This document shows positions 46,350 through 58,674 of a stretch of DNA of 64,000 nucleotides, piece after piece (within the stretch, counting starts at the first letter, position 1; each line of letters starts with the position of its first letter). Below the pieces are notes generated by a model. It made no database searches, was not told where the DNA came from, and saw only the letters and a list, made by a program, of their open reading frames with translations. Source of the DNA: Mesocentrotus franciscanus (lineage: Eukaryota > Echinodermata > Echinoidea > Camarodonta > Strongylocentrotidae); contig CP137671.1 in assembly GCA_037976565.1 (NCBI GenBank), positions 26,359,813-26,423,812 of the forward strand, in the 5' to 3' direction. A program made the position numbers and the translations under genes.

Positions 46350-46802
46350 ATTCGGTCGCGTTTATCGACCAAATTTTTGCCTAGAATCAGCGTTTTCAAA
46401 CGTCTTTCAGGCAAATTTTTAAGGCGATAAACGCAAAGCCCTATTTCAAACGTCTTTAGATATGGGCATATTGTAACGCCGAAAAGGGTGCGTTTTGAAT
46501 GTGACATACAGCCAGAATCACGTTTATGAGACACGATAAACGCAAAGCTGTTTTGAACCCCACATACAAATCGGACCTTCCCATATAGCTCTATGGACCT
46601 TCCCAGGCTAATCCGCTTCCAGGGTCAAACGGCGCAAAGCAGCTGCGCAGAGACAAGGCCTTTATTTTGAATCGTGAAGAGACGATAAACGCGACATCCC
46701 GAGAATCACGTTCGTATAGTGGGGTTCGATAGTGGGGTTCGATAGTGGGGTTCGATATGTACATATCTGATGGCAAGACCCGATAAACGCACCCGATGAA
46801 TG
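46350..46802. mobile_element. MITE-like block with GATAAACGC repeats
   Basis: The outer ends are inverted: attcggtcgcgtttatcg and cgataaacgcacccgatgaat. Internally cgataaacgca recurs at least three times, as does a triple gatagtggggttc. No target duplication defined. Confidence 0.55.
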
Positions 46803-46846
46803 TATGGTATTATGGCTGCACAGTTTCCTGCGTTCTTAATGGTTAA

Positions 46847-47615
46847 AGGCTAAGTCCACTCCAAAAATAACTTGCTTTCAATAGATGCAGAAAAACAAGA
46901 GAAACCGAGCAGAAAAACGGCTCGAGGAAAATCGGATAACTAATAAGGAAGTTATGAAGTGTTTAAACAGTAAGAAATACTATGGAACAATTAAAATCAC
47001 TACACAAATCGCAGATTTTGGTTATCACTTTGTGACGTCATTGCCTCACTATCAATCAATATTGCTTTCTATATTTTTATCACATTTATTTCCCTTTTAT
47101 CCCCAAGAACTTGATTTCCCCAAGCCTTTGCCCAGGTTATATAATTTGTATCATATTGCATGCATGACATTTCACAAAATCTTTTATGAACTTTGAAAAA
47201 TTGATACTATTTTCTGAATATTTTCATAATCATTATTTTTTATATAAATAGTTTATCAAAATTCACATTTGTTTAATGATTTAACAGAAAAATTACTCTA
47301 GATTAGTGCATCATCACAAAAACATATTACTGTCAATTTAACTTGGATGCTGGTTTGAGAAAATAACATTATTAGGGGAAAATGGAAAATTTATATTATC
47401 AATATAAAGAAAACAATTAATGTATAGTGAGGCAATGACGTCACATACTCATCAGTGACTTGCCAAATGTCCTATGATTTTCAAAGTTTTTCATGTCATT
47501 AAAAATTCATAACTTTTTTATTAGTTATCCGATTTTGCTCACACTTGTTTTGATTGGTTTGTCAGATTTTTCTGCTTCTATTAAAAGTAAGTTATTATCG
47601 GAGTGGACTTGCCCT
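46847..47615. mobile_element. TTAA-flanked MITE, copy 2
   Basis: TTAA lies at 46843-46846 and 47616-47619. Ends are AGGCTAAGTCCACTCC and GGAGTGGACTTGCCCT. The flanks joined without the element match 47766-47825, a natural empty site. Confidence 0.85.
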
Positions 47616-47904
47616 TTAAAACTATACGTCCATTCGATGACTGCATAGTTGTATAGTTGAACATATAATTATGACACTTAAATTCGTCCCGCACGCTGGA
47701 AGCTATACATGCGTTTATGTGTGATTCGATGGACGCTTCGTTGTATAGTTGCATAGTTGTATAGTTGTATGGATGTACAGTTTACTGCGTTCTGATTGGT
47801 TAAAACTATACGTCCAGTCGATGGCTGTTTAGTTGTATAGTTGTTCGAATCATGGCATGTAAAGCCCGTCATAGGCGCCAGTAATTATAATTATTCAACC
47901 GTGT

Positions 47905-48135
47905 CATATATATTATATTGAAATACGCTGCAAACTCCTGGATAGGTATTTCTGTTAATTTCAAACAACAGGCTGAGTAAATTTGTTCGACCGTCATAAA
48001 GTTAAAATCAATTTTTAAAATCAACGTTTAGTCTAGGCATAATAGGGCCAACCGATCACTAACAAAACTAGTTGACAAGGTATTCATCAGTTCAATAATA
48101 ACAGGTTGATGTTAGCTGTAAAAATCACAAGCCAT
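47905..48135 (+). repeat. direct repeat, right copy
   Basis: Counterpart of 45825-46100. Confidence 0.75.
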
Positions 48136-48399
48136 TTCTCTAAGCGTAATCTATAAAATGCATGCATATTCAAAGATATATTATTTACTTCATAATTGCA
48201 ATGAAACAGGAAGAGTCTACCATATTTCTTTACATACTAATTAAGGACATGATACCCCCATGGTACCAAACCTGCGTATTTCCAGGCCTAATTATAATGT
48301 TGCTGATCCAAATTAGTTGTTGCGAGTCTACAAATGATTTAACGTCTATCATTTTCAAACCTTGATTATTCAATTATTGTACCATGACGTTTCGTTTAA

Positions 48400-49140
48400 C
48401 TCGATCCGGTCCATTTAAAAGGTAATCGTAAAATGTTATTTCTATCTCCTTTAATATTTGTTGGGGTATGACAATTGAAGAACATAATTATGTAAATTTA
48501 GAGATTCCAAAGGCTTTCAGAATTTGTATCTTCCCAAACAAAGTTAGTTTTCTTGATTTCCATAAATTCAAAAGCTTTTTAAGACCAAATATAAGTTCAC
48601 GTAATTTTCATCTTGCATCAAAAGACAAATATTCCTAAAATTCTGATAGTATCAACTACGTTCACCTGTTGATTTATATCTTGTTGAATTGGTTTGGGGG
48701 TTGTATCTTTTTGGTGTCCGACTTTTAGAATCTCTGTCTTTTCTGTATTGAATTTAAGACTTGTCTTGAGCATTTATTAACCTGTTCAAGTATAACCAAT
48801 ACGTTATTAATAGATCGAGTATTATGTCGAAAGGGGCAAAAATCGTCTGCATATAATGACAATTTAAATTCGTTATCATTAATTTCAATTCCTACTATAT
48901 CTTTGGAAGTGCGCAGACGAATTGCTAGACTTTCTAGAACAATTAAAAGCAAATATTTTAGAGACAGGGGATCCCCCTGTCTTACACGTATAACTGGGAA
49001 GTACACAGTAGATGTTCCATTATTTAGAACATATCCTTCTATATCATAATATAACGTTTTCACCCATCTTATGAAAGAAGGACTAGAACCGACAGAATCT
49101 AATGTCTTCTGTTGAAAACACTGATCTAGTAGACTACAGG
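48400..49140 (-). mobile_element. L1/Tx1-like LINE RT fragment
   Basis: Minus-strand frame 49063-48725 has RVRQGDPLS, ESLAIRLR, EINDNEFKLSLYADDF and a following helix, the RT palm with the YADD catalytic motif. Truncated on both sides. Confidence 0.85.
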
Positions 49141-49976
49141 CTGGTGCCCCACCCCCCTCCCATGACTGAACGCATACTACGCCACTATATGTATTGAGTT
49201 TTGCACGAATAACTAAATTTCAGGTAACAATATATGAACAATTTCTTCTCGTTCGAAGGATCATTAATAACTTTATATATATTCTATATATACAATACAT
49301 TCTGTACAATTGTTCACACTTGCATTAAAATAAAATGCCATAAGGAGACCTACAATTATACAGAGACAAAAGGAAATAAAAATAAACCCGTAAACAAAAT
49401 CTTATAATGTATCGTTGTATTGATTTGATAAGGGAGCAACATGTCATCGCGTTGACTTGACCAGAAATTAATATCAAGAACAAATAATATTCCATATTTC
49501 ATTCTCTATTGCAGTTGGCAATGTGTGAAACACAAATTAGGGCTACACTGGATTTGTATTTTTCCTGTTTGTTTGCTGTTATTTCCATAATAATCAACAT
49601 ACAGTGTACAATGAATAATGCATAATGTGATATGACAACGAGATGGCGGACAGCCCATTTTCAGCTGTATTAACAAGATACAGCTGTACTTCCATATACT
49701 CCTTACTAATGCATAATTTGTGCATAATTTGTGCATAAGATGTACAAATATATCTAGGCCGACATAAAACAAAAACGGATTTTTAACTACATAGTATTTC
49801 ACTCACCTAGATAAGATAATAAATTAAATACTGACCTTTGTATTTGGTGTTCCCCTTATTAAGCCTATAACGATAAGAGAATTCAGTAGGCAACGTGTTA
49901 ACTCTTCAAACAGGATTTTGTTTACCTTCCCCAAAGCTAGGGTGCGTCAATGCCTTATTTGTTATTAGGGACTTTT

Positions 49977-50129
49977 AGATTTGCACGTCGACGTAGTGGA
50001 CTGCAACGTGTGCCATTCTTTCAAGGCACTGGCCCGTGCCCGGCAGTGCCTTAAAAGGACGTCACATTACCTTAAAAGGATGTCACCGTGGCAGTCCACG
50101 TTCTCGTCGTGTAAAATCTAAAAGTCCCT
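49977..50129. mobile_element. hairpin MITE
   Basis: 153 bases with inverted ends AGGGACTTTTAGATTTgcac...aaAATCTAAAAGTCCCT and inner matches (gtagtggactgc / gcagtccac). ATT lies on both sides, a possible 3-base target duplication. Confidence 0.75.
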
Positions 50130-50399
50130 ATTTGCAGTGCTGTGTCTGGCAGTATGGAAAGAGTGGGGATTTCCAGACTACACCGGGCGCCCGCACTAAT
50201 CGACCTCAACCCAATTCTAACAGAACTGTGTTAACCGCCCGCGAATATTTAGGATGGCAACTGAAGGTTCATGAATTGTTCATTATCGAGGCGCACGGCG
50301 AAGAAGCGGAAGAGTAATGTTTATTCATGATTGAGTCACTCCACTAAATCAACAAGTCTACTTTCGGAGAAAAGGATACTCTAATAACTTTTTCTTCTA

Positions 50400-50704
50400 C
50401 TTGTTTATATAGTTGGGAAGAATTTTTACGAAATCGTAACCTTATGGATCTTGCTCTGGACCTATGTAGCAAAATATGTATTAAAACCATTTGCAATATG
50501 TTTGGGGTTATCCAATTCATGATTATTTGGGGAAAATGTTTGTACTCTGGGAGATCTGTCTTGTTTACAAAGTATTTGATTAATAACTCTCCACGTAGAG
50601 GTCATATTTCCGTGTGCATTTTCTAGCTTTTTGGAGTAGTACAGTTTACATGAAAGCCTTTTAATAGTAGTCAGTTTGTTTCTGTTTTTCTTGTAAGAAC
50701 TCAA
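50400..50704 (-). mobile_element. CR1-like LINE linker fragment
   Basis: Reads KKNRNKLTTIKRLSCKLYY, TWRVINQILCKQ and KHIANGFNTYF, the region between endonuclease and RT in CR1/Jockey ORF2. Confidence 0.75.
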
Positions 50705-50709
50705 CTATC

Positions 50710-51850
50710 CCTTTAATGATGAGAGGAAAAGGGGACACTTATCGAAAGGGATAAGACACTTATTGGAAAGGAAAGGAGCACGGGTCAAAGTACGAAGGGT
50801 AATTATCAGAGGTGAAAATGGGGCACTTCTTACACCTAAAAAGAGGCACTCACCAGGGATGAAAAAAGGCACTTATGAGAATGGGAAATGGGCATTTGTC
50901 GACGGAAAAGGGGAACCCATCAGATTTTGATAGGGGCATCAATAAGAGGTGAAAAGGGGATTGGTCCCTTATTAGAAAGGAAAAGGGGAACGTATCATTG
51001 TTAAAAGGGAAATTATCAGAGGTGAAAAGGGGCACTTATCGCACCTGAAAAGGGAAATTGACCAGATATTAAAAGGGGCACCGATCAAATTTTAATAGGG
51101 GCATTTATCGTAGGTGAAAGAGGGTTTTCATTTGAAGGGGAGAAGTGGCTCTTATTTATAAAAAAAAAAAAAAGAGGCACATGTTATGATAAACGGGGTA
51201 CTTATCAGAGATAAAAAGGGTAATTATGAGAAGGGGAGGGGCACTTGTCAAAGTAAAACGAGCATCTCTCAGATTTGAATAGGGGCAATTATCGGAGGTG
51301 AAGAAGGCACTTATCTGAAGTGAAAAGGAATAACTTCTCATACCTGAAAAGAGTCATTTACCAGAGATGAAAGGGGCACTTATGAGAATGAAAAGATACA
51401 CTTTTCATAGGTGAAAAGGAGCATTTGTAAGAAAGGGAAGGTACTCTTTTATTTTAATGGGGGCACTAATCATAAGGAAAAAGGGCACTTATTACAAAAG
51501 GAAAAGGGGCACATGTGAAAATAAAAGGTGCGCTTATCCGAGTCAAAAGGAGTAGGCCTAGTTATTAAAAGGGGAAGAGGCACTTCTTAGAAAAAGGAAT
51601 AGGAAAAGGGCACTTGTCAAAGTAAAAGGGCTCCTCTCAGATTTGAATAGGGCAATTATTAGAGGTGAAGGGGGCACTTATCAAAAGTGAAAAGGTGCAC
51701 TTCTCGTACGTGAAAAAGGGCACTAATGAGAATGGAAAATTGCAAAGGAAAATGGGAACTTGTCGAAGGAAAAGGGGCGCGTGTCAAAATTAAAGGGGCA
51801 TTTAACAAAAGGGGAAGGGACACTTCCCTATGTAAAAGGGGGGCATTTGG
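50710..51850 (+). repeat. degenerate minisatellite of gaaaaggggcacttatc units
   Basis: About 1.1 kb of variable 25-35 base units with the core aaaaggggcacttatc/aga. The inverted version appears at 59430-59640. Confidence 0.85.
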
Positions 51851-52079
51851 GGGATATTTGAAAGATTGTGGGACTGTGCCCCCCTGCCCCCGGAGTGCCG
51901 CCTCTGATGACGTCACACTTCGGTACTCCATTACAGCAACGGACATAGAGGGCAATAAAACATTTAAACCAATTAACATGAAACAGGAGACAGGGTATAT
52001 GTTGGTAGTACCCCATTCTCCCCCACGCGCTCATTGGTTTATAATACTACATATTTGAACATGATATTGGCAACAGTTT

Positions 52080-52240
52080 TAACTCTTTCTCCCTATATCT
52101 CCATCTCTCTATCCCTCTCTCTCTCTCTCTCTCTCACTATCTCATTGTATGACATGACATCTCTCACCATTAAATAGTTCTTTCTCATTTCTTTCCCTTT
52201 CTCTTTTGCTCTCTCTCTCTCTCTCTGTTCTCTCACTGTT
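52080..52240. repeat. CT-rich tracts
   Basis: Two runs of tctctctctc in pyrimidine-rich DNA. Confidence 0.9.
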
Positions 52241-52618
52241 CTATTTCCAGACTTTTTTATGTATCATTCAATGAATCCAACCGTATGCACACTAAAAATT
52301 AAAAGATATGAAAGGAATATTGTATATAAGATTAAACGATTATGTTCAATTTATTTATTTTTCTTAAAACAGAAAAATTGTAATTCACCATGAATACATA
52401 TTACAAAATTGAAGGTCAAATATTAAGCTCAAATAGCTTCATAATCTGCTACTTGAAATTATTAGAATTTCAATGTTATGCATGTGTTACATTACTTTTC
52501 CCCAATTTTTAAAAAACAAATCATAGGCTACTTCTGAGCCCTATTTTTTTTCCAGGGAAGCTGTTATATCATGACTTGCACCATATTATAAAACACATTA
52601 TAAAACATGATTTCTTAA

Positions 52619-53016
52619 AGATAAAGACCAGTTCTGGTCATGTGATTGCATTGTGAAAGAAACGTTGTGGAATCGATCAGAAAAGCTTGATCATCTAGCA
52701 TATAAGTATTGGTGTGTACTGCAAGGTTCTGGAATCATCAAAATGCTAAGACATTTGGCCCAGTCTTGGTAAAGTTACAAGCACTGTACACAGAAAGATG
52801 TATAGAGGACTACGCGACACGTGCGCGACACGTGCGCGATATCTATTTGGTCCAAATATATATAATAATTTACCAAATATATCAATTAGTAGGCGGTTTC
52901 CCGGCAAAATTTGTATCATCACGTATTAGTCAAAACATATTATTTCACATGATTGGTAATGAGAGCTTCCATTTCATTTTTTGAGAGGGGGGCGTTTCCA
53001 AAACTGGTCTTTACCT
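52619..53016. mobile_element. TTAA-flanked MITE (AGATAAAGACC family), intact
   Basis: 398 bases with TTAA at 52615-52618 and 53017-53020. Ends are AGATAAAGACCAGTTCTGG and CCAAAACTGGTCTTTACCT. The same family interrupts a repeat at 62507-63830. Confidence 0.88.
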
Positions 53017-53744
53017 TTAAAAGCAAAAACAAAGTTACCCATGACTCAAAATCACAATTTTTTTCCAGTGAAACAATGACCATCTGATGTACAAAAGAAC
53101 ATCATTATGAGTGATGGTTGCTTTGTGGTTCACACACACCAAGGACATATCGGGCTTTTTATTAACGGTTGCTTGTTTGTTACCATAGCTTCATGTTATG
53201 AGGGTTATAATACAAAGGTTTTAAACCCCAGTCACAGCTACAGCAGATGGGGTCTGGTTCATTGAAGAGGCTAAGTAGAACTTCACAGTCCTTACATTTA
53301 TGTCTTTTGAATGAAAAGAGAAAAGAATGAAAGTAAGCACATTGAAACCTATCTCTGTTGTAACATTGAAAAGGTCTTGCATGTACATTGTGATTAAAGT
53401 GGACTCGCATGTTCATTACATGAACTTATTGATGGAAAAATGTAAATGAACAAATGCCATCCTCGAAGTACCTGTATGGGCATACAAACAACAACTTATT
53501 CGTACAGCCTACCTGTCAGAAATTCAGCAGGTCAGTAGTTCTCCTTCCTCTCTGAATTTGTCTCAATTCTCAAGGAATTTACCTTCATTTATTTTACTGA
53601 AGAAGAACATTATCCTGAAACAAAAATAAAAAGGTTTAGACCTCATTAAAAAATTAAAGATCTACTCCATTGATAATTGGTCTTAGTTATAGTGTCAATC
53701 ATATTCTAACTTTAAAAAAAACTGAGGCTCCTTTCATGTAGGCA

Positions 53745-53960
53745 CCCTGTTACACCCACAAATGTAATAACGCCAACAAATGTAATAACGCCCACAAATG
53801 TAATAACGCCCACAAATGTAATAACACTTTACCCACAAATGTTATAACACCCACAAATGTAATAATTTCACCCACAAATGTAATAACCACTTTACCCAAA
53901 AATGTAATAATTTTGAATAACCCACAAATGTAATAATGACTTTACCCACAAATGTAATAA
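53745..53960 (+). repeat. cccacaaatgtaataac minisatellite
   Basis: About ten imperfect units of 19-32 bases. Confidence 0.9.
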
Positions 53961-54247
53961 ATTTGAAGGGATATTTTGTCGAATTTGTTCAAAACTAAAA
54001 CCCTGTAATAAAGCATGGGTATAGCGCGCAGTCTTTACTCCAGACCCGGTTATTTCAAAAATGTAAAAAATCTTCAAAACTAAGACCCCATAATCCTTTT
54101 CCTGTGGAATAACATGAGAATCGAGCGTAGTCTTTCCTCCAGACCCGGTCATTTTAAAAATAAAAAACAATAAAAACAAAATAAAAAATTCAAATCTAAG
54201 ACCCAACAATCCTCCAAACTAAGACCCGGTAATAAAGCATGGGTTTC

Positions 54248-54640
54248 GCAAACGCGAAAGGGGGCAATGCATTTGATGCGTGGTGTATGTTGTAGTACAG
54301 TTATTCATTTTTGTTTCTCCTCGAACACAAGGAAACATGATGAACCCTGCATGCAAAGATCCAAAGTCCAAAAGATATTTTGAAAGCGTCTCCCGCTTCT
54401 GTTGTCCCCAAACAAAATCATTGTTAACGAATATGTGTTATGCTCTCTATTCATTGTGGTGCTCTTAATATTTTCCTTTGAATTTCAGCCTTTTAAAATG
54501 CCTTGCAACACTCAACACGGACGGTTTTGAGGATCAATTTCTGAAATTGGGGATACACAAAAGGGGAAGAATTTTCAATGGCAAATGGGGTCATGCGTTC
54601 TCATCAGTCTCAGTGGTGTGTTTATTTTCTTGCATGCATT
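54248..54640 (+). repeat. interspersed repeat, uninterrupted copy
   Basis: Matches 62285-62506 joined to 63831-64000. It has a single TTAA at 54465-54468 where the other copy carries an insertion. Confidence 0.9.
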
Positions 54641-54714
54641 TAGCTTTTATTTAAATAAAATTTTAATTCAGCTTCACCGTTGCGAAACATGTATGTATGT
54701 TTAATCAATATACC

Positions 54715-54825
54715 ATTATAATTATTATTATCATTATCATTATCATTATTATTTTTATTTTTATTATTATTGTTGTTATTATCATTATTACTATCATTAT
54801 TATTATCATTATTATTATTATCCCT
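54715..54825. repeat. ATT/ATC microsatellite
   Basis: Imperfect trinucleotide run; a similar one is at 61718-61803. Confidence 0.95.
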
Positions 54826-55019
54826 TTTACTTCTGCCTAGACATGCGCAGTTTATGTTATTCGCATGTAGTTTATATATAAGAGACACCAGACTATGCAG
54901 CAAGTTACGTAAAATGTATTTTACAACTTTATACCAATATTGATGTAAATATTGACCACTACCTAATTTGTTATAATTGTTTTTATCATGAGGATATTGA
55001 AGAAAATTCTTTCCCATGC

Positions 55020-56330
55020 GGCTGATTGATCACTGTAAAATCTAAATAATCCTCCTTCAAATCATGATGATATAAATGTCATATCACACTATTTAAGAAC
55101 AAAGGCTAAAGTTGTAATTTTATTAAATCACATATCATTAATATCATTCATATTTTTACCCGATGTCATATGATAAATAAAATGAGATTCCGTTGGACAC
55201 TTTTCATAAAAAGTTGCGCATCCAGGACTCATTGGTGAGCTTAAAAGTTTAAAGGTTTAAAATACAAAGCAAAAAAACAAAAACAACCAAAAACTAATCA
55301 CATCTTTCAGATGCCTTTTATAATGCAAACATCTGCCATGGAGGGGGCACAATTTTATGTATCATATGTATACTTTAAATTATACTAGATTGTGGTTTTC
55401 TGGGGCAATTACTCCCGCAATTATATTCCCACCCCTAGATCAGCCGTTGAAAGACCAAATTTGAGTTCTCCAGGGATGCTAGCCGTGCAAATATCCGCTA
55501 TGAAATTTTAGTAATTTGTTTTTTGGAAAATAATGGCCATTAAAAACGCGTGTATCAGTTAAAAGTTCAACAGCCCTGTCCGTGTCCGCAACATATTTTG
55601 TCATAGGACGTTATTTGGAATGCTTGGTATGGAAAAACTAGTTATGAATACAATTATGAACAATACACACAGATCTCATACCCGGGATCTCATAGTCCTA
55701 TATAAGCTGTACAAATCTTTTAAAGTCAAGGACAAACATTCACATTCTTGAAGTACTATCTCATAAATGTGCTTGCACCAAGTTGAACTTGCCATGTCAT
55801 GGCCTAAGAAAGCCCATAAGTAGTAAAAGTCTATAGCCAAGTTAGTCCCTAAAATCAAGTCTAGAGGTCTACATCTATTAACTTAACCAGCTGACAAGTG
55901 GCCTAACCTAGATGTATACGCAGCCTGGAATGTAAATTTTACAAGGCCCTAATCGTTAGAGCCCAACTTTTGTTATCTTACTAGTTCAATCTAACATTAG
56001 ACTCAAGATTGTCTTTTGTTATGTTATCTCCCTAAATGAGCTTCGTGAAAGGGGAAAAGTGAAATGAAAATTTACTGCACTGTAGCTGTACTACAGTCTG
56101 TAGGTCTCTAAGTCTTATATGGTCCAGAACTGTTAGTGGTAGGTTGGAATTTTCTTCTGACCCAAATTTGAAAGTAGTTAATCAACTGTTGAATTTTCGT
56201 GTCTTATTTTCAGAGACAGTCCGGCCCGAAAGTCTAGGCCAAGCTGTCACTGTCAGGAGAGACGACGCGACGTGTCAAATGTAGAGTATTTTGCGCACCT
56301 ATCGCTGTTTGATAGCGATTAGGCAGATTC
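55020..56330. other. 1.3 kb without recognised gene
   Basis: AT-rich; no domain, exon or repeat structure recognised. Confidence 0.45.
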
Positions 56331-57602
56331 CGTATCAGTACATTTACCCCCTGGACAATCAACCCTGGAAAATTACCCCGAATAATTACCCCCGGAAAAT
56401 TACTCTCCAAGGACAACCACTCCCCGAGGACAATTACCCCCAGATTACCCCCTGGGAAAATTACCCTGAGGACAATCACACCGTAGGACAGTTACCCCAC
56501 CCCTGAAAATTACCAGCGGGTCATTGACCCCCAAGGACAATAACCCCAGAAACTTACCCCGGGAAATTACACCCCAAGGACAACCACCCCAGAGGACAAT
56601 TGCCTCCCGAGGACAATTACCCCGAGGACAATTCCCCAAATCAAAAGTTATATACATGGTATGTACGGCACAATGGTGCCTTGTTATAAGTAAATATATA
56701 TCCGCTTTCTGGTACATCCATCTCATTTGATTTTGTAACTCCAGAGCAGCGTTTTTCAACATTTTAGGGGAATACGTTGATTTTGTGAAAAACAAATATC
56801 AGAAACGGTTAGAGTATGTAATTTCATGCGAAAATAGCATTTCAAAGATAATAAAGTGTCTTTCTTCCTTGCTCGCTTCGCACGATGAGAATATTTTGAC
56901 AGCAAGGCCTCCGAATATATGTTATATCTTTTATTTCGAAATTACATTGTTACCACACTCGTTTACATTTAGAAACATGATAATCAGGGCAATAGGAAGC
57001 CCGAATATCCTCATATTCGTGTATCAAGTTCATAACCGAATACATCACCTTTTATCCATGTACATTCGACGGCGAGGTGCCCGCATACAGTACTTTAAAT
57101 CTATTCGAGTGTGTTGATTACAAAATACATTTTTACCGTTTTGAAAATGTCTTCTCCTTTTTTTTTTCTTGCTCGTTTGCAAAATTAAGAAAGTAATGTG
57201 CCAATACGTGTGTACATGGCAGTTGACGACTGCCAGAGTGATGCAAAATAAAAAGTCTGTGAAGAATTTGGGATTGGGAAAACTTTTCATTTCTTAAGAG
57301 GGTACCGTGACTAACAAAAGGTTGAAATAATACTGCTCCAGAGAAATGTATTTCCATGCTTTTGAGACGCGCTAGACATGCATACCTAAAACTTACATCC
57401 TTCGTGAAAAACAGCAACCGCACTAGTGTTGTATAAAGTTTAATTAAATGAAAATGTGTTGTAATGAGGAAGATAACGTGCAAGTGTTTCAACGAATGTT
57501 GGTCTATGCATGGGATTTTATGGGCTCGTAGCCTTGACACCATCTCTCAAGATCGTCTTATGCTATTGAATCACGGTAGTCCTCGGGGGTAATTGTCCTG
57601 GG

Positions 57603-58674
57603 CAGGGGCGGCGATTTCTTTTCATGACTGGGGGACGAAATGCGAGGGACGAGTGAGCAGTGGCGTAATGAGCAATAACGTTTGGGGGGAGGGCAGAAAA
57701 AAATCCGCATCACAACCACTCTTCCATGTTACATGCAGGCCCCGCGGAACATTTTTCAAAGTGGGGGGCTAAAGTATTTACGATCAGGTAGAGCAAAACG
57801 AGCGAAGTAAGTGGAGCGTAAATAGGCGTGGGGTCCAGGGGCAAAGCCCCGGCGAGGGTCAGGGGCGGAGCCCCATGAGCCTCAGGGGTTTGAGACATTT
57901 AATTAAGGTCAGATGAGCATCCAGGGGCCCGCCTTAGGGCCCCTGGTGGGGTCCAGGGGGCAGAGCCCCCGGAAGCTCAGGAGTTTTAGGCATTTAATTA
58001 CGGTCAAATGAGCATCCAGGGGCCCGCCTTAGGGCCCTGGTGGGGTCCAAGGGGCGGAGCCCCCGGAAAAATCAGGGGTTTTAGGCATTTAATTACGGTC
58101 TGATGAGCAATCAGGGGCCCGCCTTATGGCCCTTGGTGGGGTCGAGGGGGCAGAGCCCCCGGAAGCTCAGGGAAAAATCATGCCATTTCAGCAACATTTG
58201 TAAACCTGCACTGGTATCGAATTAGAAATAAACTACGTTTGAATTTTACTTGGGGGGCAACTGCCCCCCATCAGTACGCCACTGGAGGAAGCATAGTGAA
58301 CGAGAGAGGTGAAGGTGACGGAAGTGATTACCCTCACCGGTTTTTAAGTTTAGTTGTATTACAAAATTACATTCCTTAGCAAAACTATAACATTAAAACA
58401 AGCAATATACTTTTTCACACTTCACTTTTCTACAATATTTACATGTACATTTTGAAGGATATTATGCGAGGAGCGTAGCGACCGAGCGAGAAGATTTTTT
58501 TCATTTTTATTTGTCTATGTACTCTTGGGCCCTCCAGAGCCTAAAAGTGTGTTGTATGGTCCTTAGTCAGTATTAGCAATACATTTTTTTTTGCACTTTT
58601 CAAATTCTCAGGGGGGGACGATCCCCCCTAAAAAAATTGAGGGGGGGGACGTGTCCCCCCGATCGCCGCCCCTG
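57603..58674. mobile_element. hAT-like element with 8-base target duplication
   Basis: Ends are CAGGGGCGGCGAT and ATCGCCGCCCCTG. Both sides carry GTCCTGGG (57595-57602 and 58675-58682), a perfect 8-base duplication typical of hAT. The interior has no transposase and is mostly another repeat (57658-58284). Confidence 0.88.
57658..58284. mobile_element. nested repeat with 95-base internal tandem units
   Basis: Outer inverted ends are cagtggcgtaatgag and catcagtacgccactg. Inside are about three to four units of roughly 95 bases, each with ccaggggcccgccttagggc, a gggggcagagccccc palindrome and tttaggcatttaattacggt. Related to 25790-26310. Confidence 0.7.

Noticed and set aside
50036..50317. 93-codon plus-strand frame
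   Set aside because: Its first third lies in the hairpin MITE at 49977-50129 and the rest has no recognisable domain.
50710..51850. Regularly repeated short units, considered as a CRISPR-like array
   Set aside because: Eukaryotic setting, degenerate units with no constant repeat and unique spacer alternation, no cas genes.
53180..53416. Minus-strand frame with several Cys pairs, considered as a zinc finger
   Set aside because: Cys spacing fits no known finger and there is no exon context.
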